Assembly: GCA_900552425.1 (NCBI GenBank)
Contig: URZR01000008.1
Span: 1 to 20,676, forward strand
Reading direction: 5' to 3'
Source: an uncultured Collinsella sp.
GTDB taxonomy: Bacteria > Actinomycetota > Coriobacteriia > Coriobacteriales > Coriobacteriaceae
Length of the DNA stretch: 20,676 nt
The notes beneath the pieces were generated by a model that was not told the DNA's origin, ran no database searches, and saw only the letters and a list, made by a program, of their open reading frames with translations. Every line of letters begins with the position of its first letter. The stretch's first letter is position 1. The translations under genes and the position numbers were made by a program. Shown piece after piece: positions 14,045-20,066 of this stretch.

Positions 14045-15952
14045 CTAGAGCTCCTTTTGCAGATAAAGGCCATGGTCATAAAATCCAAGATGGCGATAGT
14101 ACTCGCGCGTACCGATCGCGCTGATCACGTTGATGTACGTATAGCCAGCGTCCCGAGCTATCTGGCACGCACGCTCCACGAGCAAACGTCCCAATCCATG
14201 GTGCTGCGCTGCCTGGCCCTGATCGCCCACACGTGCCGCCATACCATAAACGTGCACCTCACGAATCATCGCCTCGTCCGGCATCGTCGGCAGCTCGTCC
14301 GCATGTGCGGCAACAAAAGCGCGATCGGGCAGCGACAACCGCAAAAAGCCCGCGATCTTGCCCCGCGGCATCACCCACTGCAAAAAGCGCTCGTAAGTCA
14401 CCGGCGTCTCGTACGCTACTTCCTCATCAAGAGATAGCTCATCCAAGTCGGCACCCGCCGTGCTGATCTCGCGATAGCGAATCTCGCGCACCGTCGCGCC
14501 TTCCCCACGAGCAGCCAAGCGGTTTTCGACGAGCTGACGCAGGTTGGGCTTCTTGTTGCCCACCATGATGTCATCGGAACTAAAGTCGCGAATCATGCGG
14601 CTGATGCGGCAGAATGCCGGCGTCACCACGATGTCATCGGCCAACACATCGAGCAGTTCTTCCTCGGTATAGGGGCGCCACTCGCCGCGCTCGTAGCAGC
14701 CCACCAGGCGCGAGCCCTCGATGAGCGCACACGGGTAGACTTTGACCTCGTCGGGCATAAAGGCCCCCTCGGTCATAAAGCGCTCGTAGTCGCGCTTGTC
14801 CCCCTCGGGTGTGGCGCCCAGCAAGTTGAGCATAAAATGCGCATGGATCTTAAAGCCAAACAGGCGCGCAAGCGAAAACGCCCGCTCAATCTGCGCCACC
14901 GAAATGCGACGCTCGTTGATATCGAGTAGATGCTGGTCAAGGCTTTGGATGCCCATCTGTATCTTGGTGCAGCCCAGACGGCGGATGAGCGTAAGCGCCT
15001 GCGGCGTTACGGTATCGGGGCGCGTCTCGATAACGAGTCCCACCACGCGATGCTTCGCCGTCTCGTTGATGCGCTGCTGACGCTCGAGCTCCTCCATCGT
15101 TGCCGTCTGCCACTCGGTGACCTCGCCCCACGGCGTACCGGGGCCGTACAGACGACGCACCGCGCGGTTATAGCCGCCCACGGCAGCATCCACACGCTCC
15201 TGCTCGTCGGCAACGCCGGCAGCAAGCTCAGCCTCGTCTGTCGCAATGCCGGCAGCCCGATAGCACTCGCGGCGCTCTGTTACCACCGGCGGCAGGGCAT
15301 CGGCGGGAGCGTCATCGAGCAGGCGCCCCGCCTCGGCACGGCTGATGCCCGGACGCGCCAACATGGGGTTTGCCGCCACGCCGGCGACGGCATCGTCATT
15401 GAGCGCACGGAAAAGCTCGGACATAAACCACGTCTGATACCCTTGCGGATAGTCGCTCCAGGTGCCACCGAGCACGATAAGCTCGATCTTGTCGGTCGCA
15501 TGCCCCATCTGCGAAAGTGCGGTCAGGCGAGCGCTCACCTGCAGATACGGATCGAAGCAGTTTTGCTCCGCACGGGCGCACGCCGGCTCGGCGTGCAGGT
15601 AGCTTTTGGGCATGCGCAGATCGTTGGGGCAAAACAGGCAATCGCCCGAGCATGGCCAGGGCTTGGTGATGACGGTAATGGTCGCCACGCCCGAGGCCGT
15701 TCGGCGCGGCTTCATACGCAGCACCTGCAGCAGTTGGCGTTCCAGATCGGCATCGACATTCCATCCAGCCCAACGAGCCGGCTCCTCGCGCTTCACCCGC
15801 TGGTAAAACGGCAGCAGGCGGCGCTTGGCCAAATCGCGTTTGTCGGCGCCCTCACGGCGCGCCTCGGCATGTATCAGCTTGACGAGTGCCTTGTCGTCCA
15901 CGGTCTCGCCGCGACGCAGAGCCTCGAGTATGTTCAAGATAATCTGTTCCAT
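14045..15952 (-). CDS. elp3: Elp3-family radical SAM / GNAT tRNA uridine-34 modification enzyme
   Basis: A 635-residue protein. The radical SAM domain carries CSGDCLFC (101-108), a CxxxCxxC cluster-binding motif, following SGVATITVITKPWP. GGTWSDYPQGYQTWF and VIETRPDT match Elp3. The C-terminal GNAT domain (about 555-635) ends with the Elp3 signature HHGLGRLLVERACQIA and INVISAIGTREYYRHLGF. Elp3 makes 5-carboxymethyl-type modifications on U34 of tRNA using SAM and an acyl-CoA. In eukaryotes it works within Elongator; in bacteria and archaea it occurs without the other subunits, and none is seen here. The ATG at 15952 has a G-rich sequence just before it and a TACAAT box only six bases further upstream. 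It is followed without a gap by the SpeE-like gene. Family assignment is strong. Confidence 0.93.
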   Translation of the reverse strand: MEQIILNILEALRRGETVDDKALVKLIHAEARREGADKRDLAKRRLLPFYQRVKREEPARWAGWNVDADLERQLLQVLRMKPRRTASGVATITVITKPWPCSGDCLFCPNDLRMPKSYLHAEPACARAEQNCFDPYLQVSARLTALSQMGHATDKIELIVLGGTWSDYPQGYQTWFMSELFRALNDDAVAGVAANPMLARPGISRAEAGRLLDDAPADALPPVVTERRECYRAAGIATDEAELAAGVADEQERVDAAVGGYNRAVRRLYGPGTPWGEVTEWQTATMEELERQQRINETAKHRVVGLVIETRPDTVTPQALTLIRRLGCTKIQMGIQSLDQHLLDINERRISVAQIERAFSLARLFGFKIHAHFMLNLLGATPEGDKRDYERFMTEGAFMPDEVKVYPCALIEGSRLVGCYERGEWRPYTEEELLDVLADDIVVTPAFCRISRMIRDFSSDDIMVGNKKPNLRQLVENRLAARGEGATVREIRYREISTAGADLDELSLDEEVAYETPVTYERFLQWVMPRGKIAGFLRLSLPDRAFVAAHADELPTMPDEAMIREVHVYGMAARVGDQGQAAQHHGLGRLLVERACQIARDAGYTYINVISAIGTREYYRHLGFYDHGLYLQKEL

Positions 15953-15958
15953 GCCCCC

Positions 15959-16003
15959 ATTGTAAAGGCAAAGGCGCCGGAGCCAGTCACGGCCCCGGCG
16001 CCT
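15959..16003 (-). terminator. Probable rho-independent terminator of the HTH-DUF4097 operon
   Basis: AGGCGCCGG (15972-15980) and CCGGCGCCT (15995-16003) form a perfect 9-bp GC-rich stem, extended by three inner pairs across one mismatch (loop AGTCAC). On the minus strand it is followed by TTTGCCTTT, a broken T tract. It lies 47 bases after the DUF4097 stop. TACAAT (15964-15959) at its end could be the -10 box of elp3. Confidence 0.6.
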
Positions 16004-16049
16004 CCATCAAAGAGCATGCCTATATGCACCGATCTCCGAAAACCGCATG

Positions 16050-16949
16050 TCACACCGATTCGAACGACATGTCGCCCGAACCGACCTTAAAACGATACGT
16101 TGCAGACTTGTCACCGTTGTCGAATTCAGCATTCAATATGGTCTCGCCATCGTAGCCAAGCGGAAGGAAATCGCTCTCAAAGTCACCGCTGCCCACGGTG
16201 AGGCTCGCCTTAAAGCCCGTAGAGTTCGGAACCGATATCTCCACATCGCCCGAGCCCACGCTTACGTCCATCGACTTCGCGGGGGCCTGGTAGAGCTCGA
16301 ACGCCACATCGCCCGAACCGACCTCGGCATCCAAGGTGTCGGTTACGGTGCCCGCAAACTCGATGTCTCCCGAGTCCAAAGTCAAGTTGAGGTCATGACA
16401 CGCAATGTCCGTGACCGTCAGATCGCCCGATCCTACATTCGCTGTAATGCCCACCATGTTATCGGCAACTTCGCGCGGCAGTTCGACGGTAACCGTGCGG
16501 TCAATGGCGCGCTCGTCATCGCAATCGAACTGGCGAATCTTGAGCGCAGAACCCTTAACCTCGGCCAGATTCTGAGTGGCAGCATCGTAGGTAGCTACCC
16601 CCTTTGCAACACGACCGCTCTCGATGACACGCACCTGCCCGCCGGAAACGCACTTGATCTCAACCTCACCCGATGTCACATCCAGGTCAAGGGACTGGAA
16701 TGAGTCGGCATCAAACGTTTCGCTCGAAAGCTGCCGAGACTGAGCGGAATAGTTACCGCCATCCAAAGAATCGTCCCCGTCAACCACATCGTCCATACCG
16801 GACAAACCGGATGCAATATCGCCGAGATCCCACGGGCCATCAAAATGAAACAATATCCGCGAAGTGCCAAAGATAAGCCCGATGATGAGCACGAACGCTC
16901 CGATACCGACGCCCAGGCGGACCTTGGACTCATGCGAGAGCTTCATCAT
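16050..16949 (-). CDS. DUF4097 family membrane-anchored beta-repeat protein
   Basis: A 299-residue protein with one transmembrane helix at about residues 10-30 and a short acidic Gly/Asp linker. The rest is an outer beta-rich domain with repeated SGD turns: residues 174, 193, 212, 233, 254 and 291 start SGD, and SGE is at 93. The usual repeat form is VGSGD-V-x-F/I, spaced 19-21 residues. This is characteristic of DUF4097/YvlB-type proteins, which are thought to form a beta-helix and take part in envelope stress responses. The start overlaps the stop of the HTH gene upstream (ATGA, 16949-16946), so it is translated with that regulator. Two adjacent ATG codons at 16949 and 16946 make the exact start uncertain by one residue. 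The partner or ligand of the repeat domain is unknown. Confidence 0.88.
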   Translation of the reverse strand: MMKLSHESKVRLGVGIGAFVLIIGLIFGTSRILFHFDGPWDLGDIASGLSGMDDVVDGDDSLDGGNYSAQSRQLSSETFDADSFQSLDLDVTSGEVEIKCVSGGQVRVIESGRVAKGVATYDAATQNLAEVKGSALKIRQFDCDDERAIDRTVTVELPREVADNMVGITANVGSGDLTVTDIACHDLNLTLDSGDIEFAGTVTDTLDAEVGSGDVAFELYQAPAKSMDVSVGSGDVEISVPNSTGFKASLTVGSGDFESDFLPLGYDGETILNAEFDNGDKSATYRFKVGSGDMSFESV

Positions 16950-17659
16950 TCATCACCTTCTTTGGCAATCGGCTCAGCGGTAGTCGCGGTAGCCACGTCA
17001 GTATCAACCGCAGCGGAAACATCCTGAGCCTTAGCCGCCTCCGGCGCCGGACCAACCTGAATATCCCCGCGTGCCCAATCGCCATCGAGCGCACGCGCCA
17101 CCCAGTGATAGATGGGGATTGTAAAGAAGATCAGCGCGGCAAAGGAGCCACCAAACAGGAACATCAGCAAAAAGAACAGCAGCCAGCACACGGCCCAATA
17201 CGGAAACGACTGGAACGGACCTTTCACCGGAGTCGAGCCAGCTGCGCCGCCACTCGTCACCTGCGCCGTAGCGGCATTGGCGGCCTGCGCGCTCCAGCTT
17301 GCCGCTTGCGCCGCCTTGGCCGCAGCGTCACTTGCCTGCGTTGCCGCCTCGGTAGCGCGTGCCGCCGCCTCGTGGGTGCGGGCACGCTCTGCCGCCTCGG
17401 CCTCGCGCTGACGGGCGCGGTCCTCGTTCTCAAACTCGATATCGTCCTCGATCTCATCGCTCGGATTAAGGAGCTCATCCAAACTCACGCCATAGAGTTT
17501 TGCGAGCGAGATCAGGTTCTCGGTATCGGGCGAGCTCTCCGCACGCTCCCATTTACTGACCGCCTGGCGCGACAGCCCCAGCTTTCGCGCCAGCCCTTCT
17601 TGGCTAAACCCCTTGCTGCGACGAAGGTCGGCGAGCCGCTGCGCAGTTTCTACATTCAT
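16946..17659 (-). CDS. XRE-family HTH regulator with C-terminal membrane segments
   Basis: A 237-residue protein. An N-terminal HTH_3/XRE domain (about 6-62) contains GFSQEGLARKLGLSRQAVSK, which is a clear helix-turn-helix, and DTENLISLAKLYGVSLDELL. Residues about 78-135 are an Ala/Glu-rich likely coiled coil; residues about 151-187 form two hydrophobic helices (PYWAVCWLLFFLLMFLFGGSF and ALIFFTIPIYHWV); the tail is acidic. This places a DNA-binding domain on a membrane-anchored chain, suited to sensing at the envelope. The start ATG 17659 is chosen for the AGGAGGA site three bases upstream; a longer frame to 17908 lacks one and has no domain. The gene overlaps the DUF4097 gene by four bases. 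It probably controls its own operon, possibly through the palindrome upstream. Confidence 0.87.
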   Translation of the reverse strand: MNVETAQRLADLRRSKGFSQEGLARKLGLSRQAVSKWERAESSPDTENLISLAKLYGVSLDELLNPSDEIEDDIEFENEDRARQREAEAAERARTHEAAARATEAATQASDAAAKAAQAASWSAQAANAATAQVTSGGAAGSTPVKGPFQSFPYWAVCWLLFFLLMFLFGGSFAALIFFTIPIYHWVARALDGDWARGDIQVGPAPEAAKAQDVSAAVDTDVATATTAEPIAKEGDE

Positions 17660-17662
17660 GGT

Positions 17663-17669
17663 TCCTCCT
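17663..17669 (-). promoter_or_regulatory. Ribosome binding site fixing the HTH regulator start
   Basis: AGGAGGA on the minus strand, three bases before ATG 17659. It rules against the longer reading frame upstream. Confidence 0.8.
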
Positions 17670-17708
17670 ATGCGATGCCAGCCGTGCCGCCGGACCGTTT
17701 TTGTTCTT

Positions 17709-17718
17709 AAGGCGCCTT
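17709..17718. promoter_or_regulatory. Palindrome upstream of the HTH operon, possible operator
   Basis: AAGGCGCCTT is a perfect 10-bp palindrome about 50 bases upstream of the HTH start. It lies in the likely promoter region of the operon, which fits autoregulation by an XRE protein, but the site is short and could be chance. Confidence 0.25.
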
Positions 17719-17777
17719 GCACAGTTAAAAATCTATCCGCCACCGCCAAAAGCATGCCACCTATTCTAGTGAGATTT

Positions 17778-17806
17778 TTGACAACCGGCGGTTGCGGGCA
17801 TATATG
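17778..17806 (+). promoter_or_regulatory. Near-consensus sigma-70 promoter of the class I methyltransferase gene
   Basis: TTGACA (17778-17783), a 17-base spacer, and TATATG (17801-17806). The start of transcription would be near 17813, leaving a leader of about 114 bases before GTG 17927. This is the best promoter in the window. Confidence 0.75.
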
Positions 17807-17848
17807 AGCTGCGGAAATGTGTCCAAACAAAGCAATGACCCGCAGCTC
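17806..17848 (+). promoter_or_regulatory. Inverted repeat at the transcription start / leader of the methyltransferase gene
   Basis: GAGCTGCGG (17806-17814) and CCGCAGCTC (17840-17848) are perfect 9-bp arms separated by 25 bases. The left arm covers the end of the -10 box and the expected transcription start, so a DNA operator is more likely than an RNA hairpin. Confidence 0.5.
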
Positions 17849-17909
17849 GGTTGTCCCCGTTGCGGCGTTAACGGTAGTATGGTCGTACTGTTTATTCCGC
17901 ACCGCCAAC

Positions 17910-17917
17910 GGAGGGAG
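17910..17917 (+). promoter_or_regulatory. Ribosome binding site fixing the methyltransferase start
   Basis: GGAGGGAG nine bases before GTG 17927. The reading frame stays open back to 17792, but that region includes the promoter and cannot all be coding. Confidence 0.7.
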
Positions 17918-17926
17918 TTCCGCGCC

Positions 17927-18799
17927 GTGAACCGCGATTTCGCCTCATCGCTCATTCAGCTCAACAATACGTTCTATCGCGAGCACTCCGCCTCCTTCTC
18001 CGATACGCGCCAGGCACCGTGGCCCGGCTGGGTACGCATCATGGACATAGCGCTCGAGCAGCTCGACGTCGCCACGATCGAGCATCCCGTCCGCGTCTTC
18101 GATCTTGCCTGCGGCAACATGCGATTCGAGAACTTTGCCGCCGGCGGCGCACTTTCCGCCAAGGGCGTCGACGGCGCAAACCCCTCGGCAGACGCCAGTT
18201 GCCCGTTTGAGTTCTATGGTGTTGACTCGTGTCAGGATTTGGCTATCGATGCGCACGGTCACGCCCTGCGCATTCCCAACCTGCACTTCCAGGAACTCGA
18301 CGTACTCGATGCCCTCATGAAGCTCAACCCCGCCGAGACACCCGACGTGCTTTTCGACGCCCCGCTCGCCGACATCTCGGTCTGCTTTGGCTTTATGCAC
18401 CACGTGCCGTCGTGCGAGTACCGCGTACGCGTGCTCGACGCCCTGGTGCGCCAGACGCGCCCGGGCGGCATCATCGCCATCAGCTTTTGGGAGTTTATGA
18501 ACGACGAGCGCATGGCGCGCAAGGCCGTTCGCGCCGAAGCCCGCGCCGAGCTCACCCCGCCGTTTGAAAGTTACGATTCCGCGCAGTTTGAAGCCGGCGA
18601 CCACCTCATTGGCTGGCAAAACGACCGCCACGCCTACCGCTATTGCCATCACTTTGACGATCAGCAGATCACCGACCTGGTGCGCGGCGTGCGCACATTC
18701 TACAAGAGCGGCGAGGTCCCCGTGCGCGAGCTTGAGCGCTTCCATGCCGACGGTCGCAGCGGCGAGCTCAACCGTTACGTGATTCTCAAGCGCCTGTAG
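17927..18799 (+). CDS. Class I SAM-dependent methyltransferase
   Basis: A 290-residue protein from GTG 17927. The SAM-binding motif I is VRVFDLACGNMRFENF, followed by FYGVDSCQDLA (post-I acidic Asp), a motif-IV-like ISVCFGFMHHVPS and a post-IV RQTRPGGIIAISFWEF. The HHVPS element followed by a GG..I.I..WE strand resembles Trm9/ALKBH8-type and other small-molecule or tRNA methyltransferases, but no substrate-specific motif is recognised. All SAM-binding elements are present, so it is probably active. It is preceded by a near-consensus promoter and inverted repeat, and it is followed by a GC-rich hairpin and then trmB. The short gap to trmB (118 bases) permits read-through. The substrate is unknown to me. 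Confidence 0.85.
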   Translation: MNRDFASSLIQLNNTFYREHSASFSDTRQAPWPGWVRIMDIALEQLDVATIEHPVRVFDLACGNMRFENFAAGGALSAKGVDGANPSADASCPFEFYGVDSCQDLAIDAHGHALRIPNLHFQELDVLDALMKLNPAETPDVLFDAPLADISVCFGFMHHVPSCEYRVRVLDALVRQTRPGGIIAISFWEFMNDERMARKAVRAEARAELTPPFESYDSAQFEAGDHLIGWQNDRHAYRYCHHFDDQQITDLVRGVRTFYKSGEVPVRELERFHADGRSGELNRYVILKRL

Positions 18800-18802
18800 G
18801 CA

Positions 18803-18820
18803 TCGGCGACTTGCCGCCGA
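18803..18820 (+). terminator. Possible weak terminator or hairpin after the methyltransferase gene
   Basis: TCGGCG (18803-18808) pairs with CGCCGA (18815-18820) around a 6-base loop, three bases after the stop codon. No T run follows, so termination would be leaky. Confidence 0.3.
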
Positions 18821-18871
18821 GCCGCACCGCAACTTTCGGGCAAGCTATGCCCCACCCTTTTCAACCCATTG

Positions 18872-18897
18872 ATGGAACGTGCTGCCATGCGTTCCAT
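18872..18897 (+). promoter_or_regulatory. Inverted repeat upstream of trmB
   Basis: ATGGAACG (18872-18879) and CGTTCCAT (18890-18897) form a perfect 8-bp inverted repeat with a 10-base loop, ending 20 bases before the trmB ATG and just before its AAGGAG site. It could be an operator or a translation-controlling hairpin. Confidence 0.4.
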
Positions 18898-18917
18898 ACT
18901 CATGATCAAGGAGCCTC

Positions 18918-19757
18918 ATGGGAGCCGTCCACGTTCGCACGCCTAAGAACTTTGTGCTCGAGGAGCGCCTGGAGCGCTACGCCGATGCGATTGAGACGAA
19001 CCCCGAGGCTTATGTCGGAGATTGGCGCGCGGCTTGCGCGCCAATTGGCAGCGAGCCCTTCGAACACCTTCACCTGGATCTTGGCTGTGGCAAGGGAACG
19101 TACCTTGTAGAGCGCGCGGCCCACGAGCCAAACACCCTCTTTATCGGTATGGACCAGGAGCCCATCTGCATCGCCTATGCCGCACAGAAAATCTGCGAGC
19201 AGGAGCTGTCCAACGCACTCGTCCTGCCCCGAGGCGCCGCATCGCTGCCGCAGCTGTTTGCCGCAGGCGAGCTCGATGCCATTACCATTAACTTTCCCAC
19301 GCCGCAGCCCAAGGCCAAGTACGCCAAAAAACGACTCGTCCATGTCGACCATCTGATGCTCTACCGCCCGCTCTTTTCAGCCGGCGCCACCGTCACACTG
19401 CGAACCGACAGTAAGCCATTGCGCGACTACGCCCTGGGGCAGTTTGCCGCGGCCGGCTACGACACGCTTTGGGTAAGCGACGACGTCCGCCGCGACCATC
19501 CCGAGCATCCCGAGACCGAGTACGAATGCCGCACGCGCGAGATGGGTGCCGTCGTCTATGGCATTTGCGCCACACCCGGCGCGCAGCCCAGCAATGAACA
19601 GCTCGCGGCGGGCCGCGCGCAGGAGCAAAGCCTTGCCTGCTACCTGCCCGAAAACCTCGATGAGCTCACCTATGTACCTCTGGGCATGGAAGAGGCCGTC
19701 GAGAACTTTAGAAACCGCGCCCGCAAAGGCAAGAAGCGCCTGCCGCAAGAGTCCTAG
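18918..19757 (+). CDS. trmB: TrmB-like tRNA (guanine-46-N7)-methyltransferase homologue
   Basis: A 279-residue protein with AAGGAG about six bases before the ATG. SAM motif I is HLDLGCGKGTYL (52-63), then LFIGMDQEP (74-82), and the family signature TEYE (200-203). TrmB methylates N7 of G46 in the variable loop of tRNA. In the catalytic segment the family normally reads NFxDPWPKxRHxKRR; here it is INFPTPQPKAKYAKKRL (124-140). Thus Asp, Trp, His and one Arg are replaced by Thr, Gln, Tyr and Lys. Residues of this segment were shown to matter in E. coli TrmB. The C-terminal tail of about 60 residues (from 216) is longer than usual. The fold assignment is strong; activity on G46 is less certain, and it could be a lineage-typical variant or a paralogue with changed specificity. 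Confidence 0.85.
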   Translation: MGAVHVRTPKNFVLEERLERYADAIETNPEAYVGDWRAACAPIGSEPFEHLHLDLGCGKGTYLVERAAHEPNTLFIGMDQEPICIAYAAQKICEQELSNALVLPRGAASLPQLFAAGELDAITINFPTPQPKAKYAKKRLVHVDHLMLYRPLFSAGATVTLRTDSKPLRDYALGQFAAAGYDTLWVSDDVRRDHPEHPETEYECRTREMGAVVYGICATPGAQPSNEQLAAGRAQEQSLACYLPENLDELTYVPLGMEEAVENFRNRARKGKKRLPQES

Positions 19758-19824
19758 GGGCTTCTGATGGTCGCGGCGTCGGCAAACAAGCGCAAATTGG
19801 CGCCAGCGAACGGCCCTCAAACCT

Positions 19825-19943
19825 AAGTGAGTAGACTTTTTTGCAATAGCCAGGCACAGCCCGCATAGCGAAACATAAAACCGCAGGTAGAACCCTTGCG
19901 CAAAAGTCATGTGCTCGCAATATCGCAAAAAGTCTACTCACTT
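19825..19943. repeat. 119-bp element with 23/24-bp terminal inverted repeats
   Basis: The left arm (19825-19848) begins AAGTGAGTAGACTTTTTT and continues GCAATA. The reverse complement of the right arm (19921-19943) begins AAGTGAGTAGACTTTTT and continues GCGATA. The arms differ by one T and one base. A third partial copy of the core, CGCAAAAGTC, lies inside at 19899-19908. No target-site duplication is visible at the ends. It could be a MITE-like element, a structured RNA or a multi-site operator. Confidence 0.65.
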
Positions 19944-20006
19944 GGCTAGCGACTACACTAAACGGCTGGGCAGAACGCCCATTTCCTGCATTTTCTTGCC
20001 TGCGAA

Positions 20007-20033
20007 CGCATCGATGCGACGCTACGCCATAAT
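20007..20033 (+). promoter_or_regulatory. Palindrome and -10-like box upstream of the final helicase gene
   Basis: CGCATCGATGCG (20007-20018) is a perfect palindrome ending nine bases before CATAAT (20028-20033), in the spacer/-35 position of a possible promoter. No -35 hexamer is recognisable, so control by a bound protein is plausible. Confidence 0.3.
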
Positions 20034-20066
20034 AGTTGGCGGACAATCGCGAGAGAAAGCAAACAC

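Larger units (their letters stand above)
19758..20066. other. Gene-free stretch (309 bases) before the last helicase gene
   Basis: No supported gene. It holds a 119-bp element bounded by inverted repeats (19825-19943), a 12-bp perfect palindrome CGCATCGATGCG (20007-20018), and a CATAAT -10-like box (20028-20033) that could serve the helicase gene at 20067. The reading frames crossing it are not supported. Confidence 0.7.

Noticed and set aside
13151..14437. A 428-codon plus-strand reading frame
   Set aside because: It lies antisense to the SpeE-like gene and elp3, both with clear domains, and its translation has no recognisable motif; long antisense frames are common at high GC.
14930..16090. 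A 386-codon plus-strand reading frame
   Set aside because: Antisense to the conserved radical SAM part of elp3; no domain or ribosome site supports it.
17660..17908. 83-residue N-terminal extension of the HTH regulator
   Set aside because: No domain, and an excellent ribosome site lies directly before ATG 17659.
17792..17926. N-terminal extension of the methyltransferase containing a CPRCG zinc-ribbon-like stretch
   Set aside because: The frame overlaps the -10 box and transcription start of a near-consensus promoter, and a good ribosome site precedes GTG 17927.
17945..18832. A 295-codon minus-strand reading frame
   Set aside because: Antisense to the class I methyltransferase, which has a promoter, a ribosome site and SAM motifs.
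19825..19943. Insertion sequence or integrase-related attachment site
   Set aside because: No transposase or integrase gene and no visible target-site duplication; left as an unexplained repeat element.
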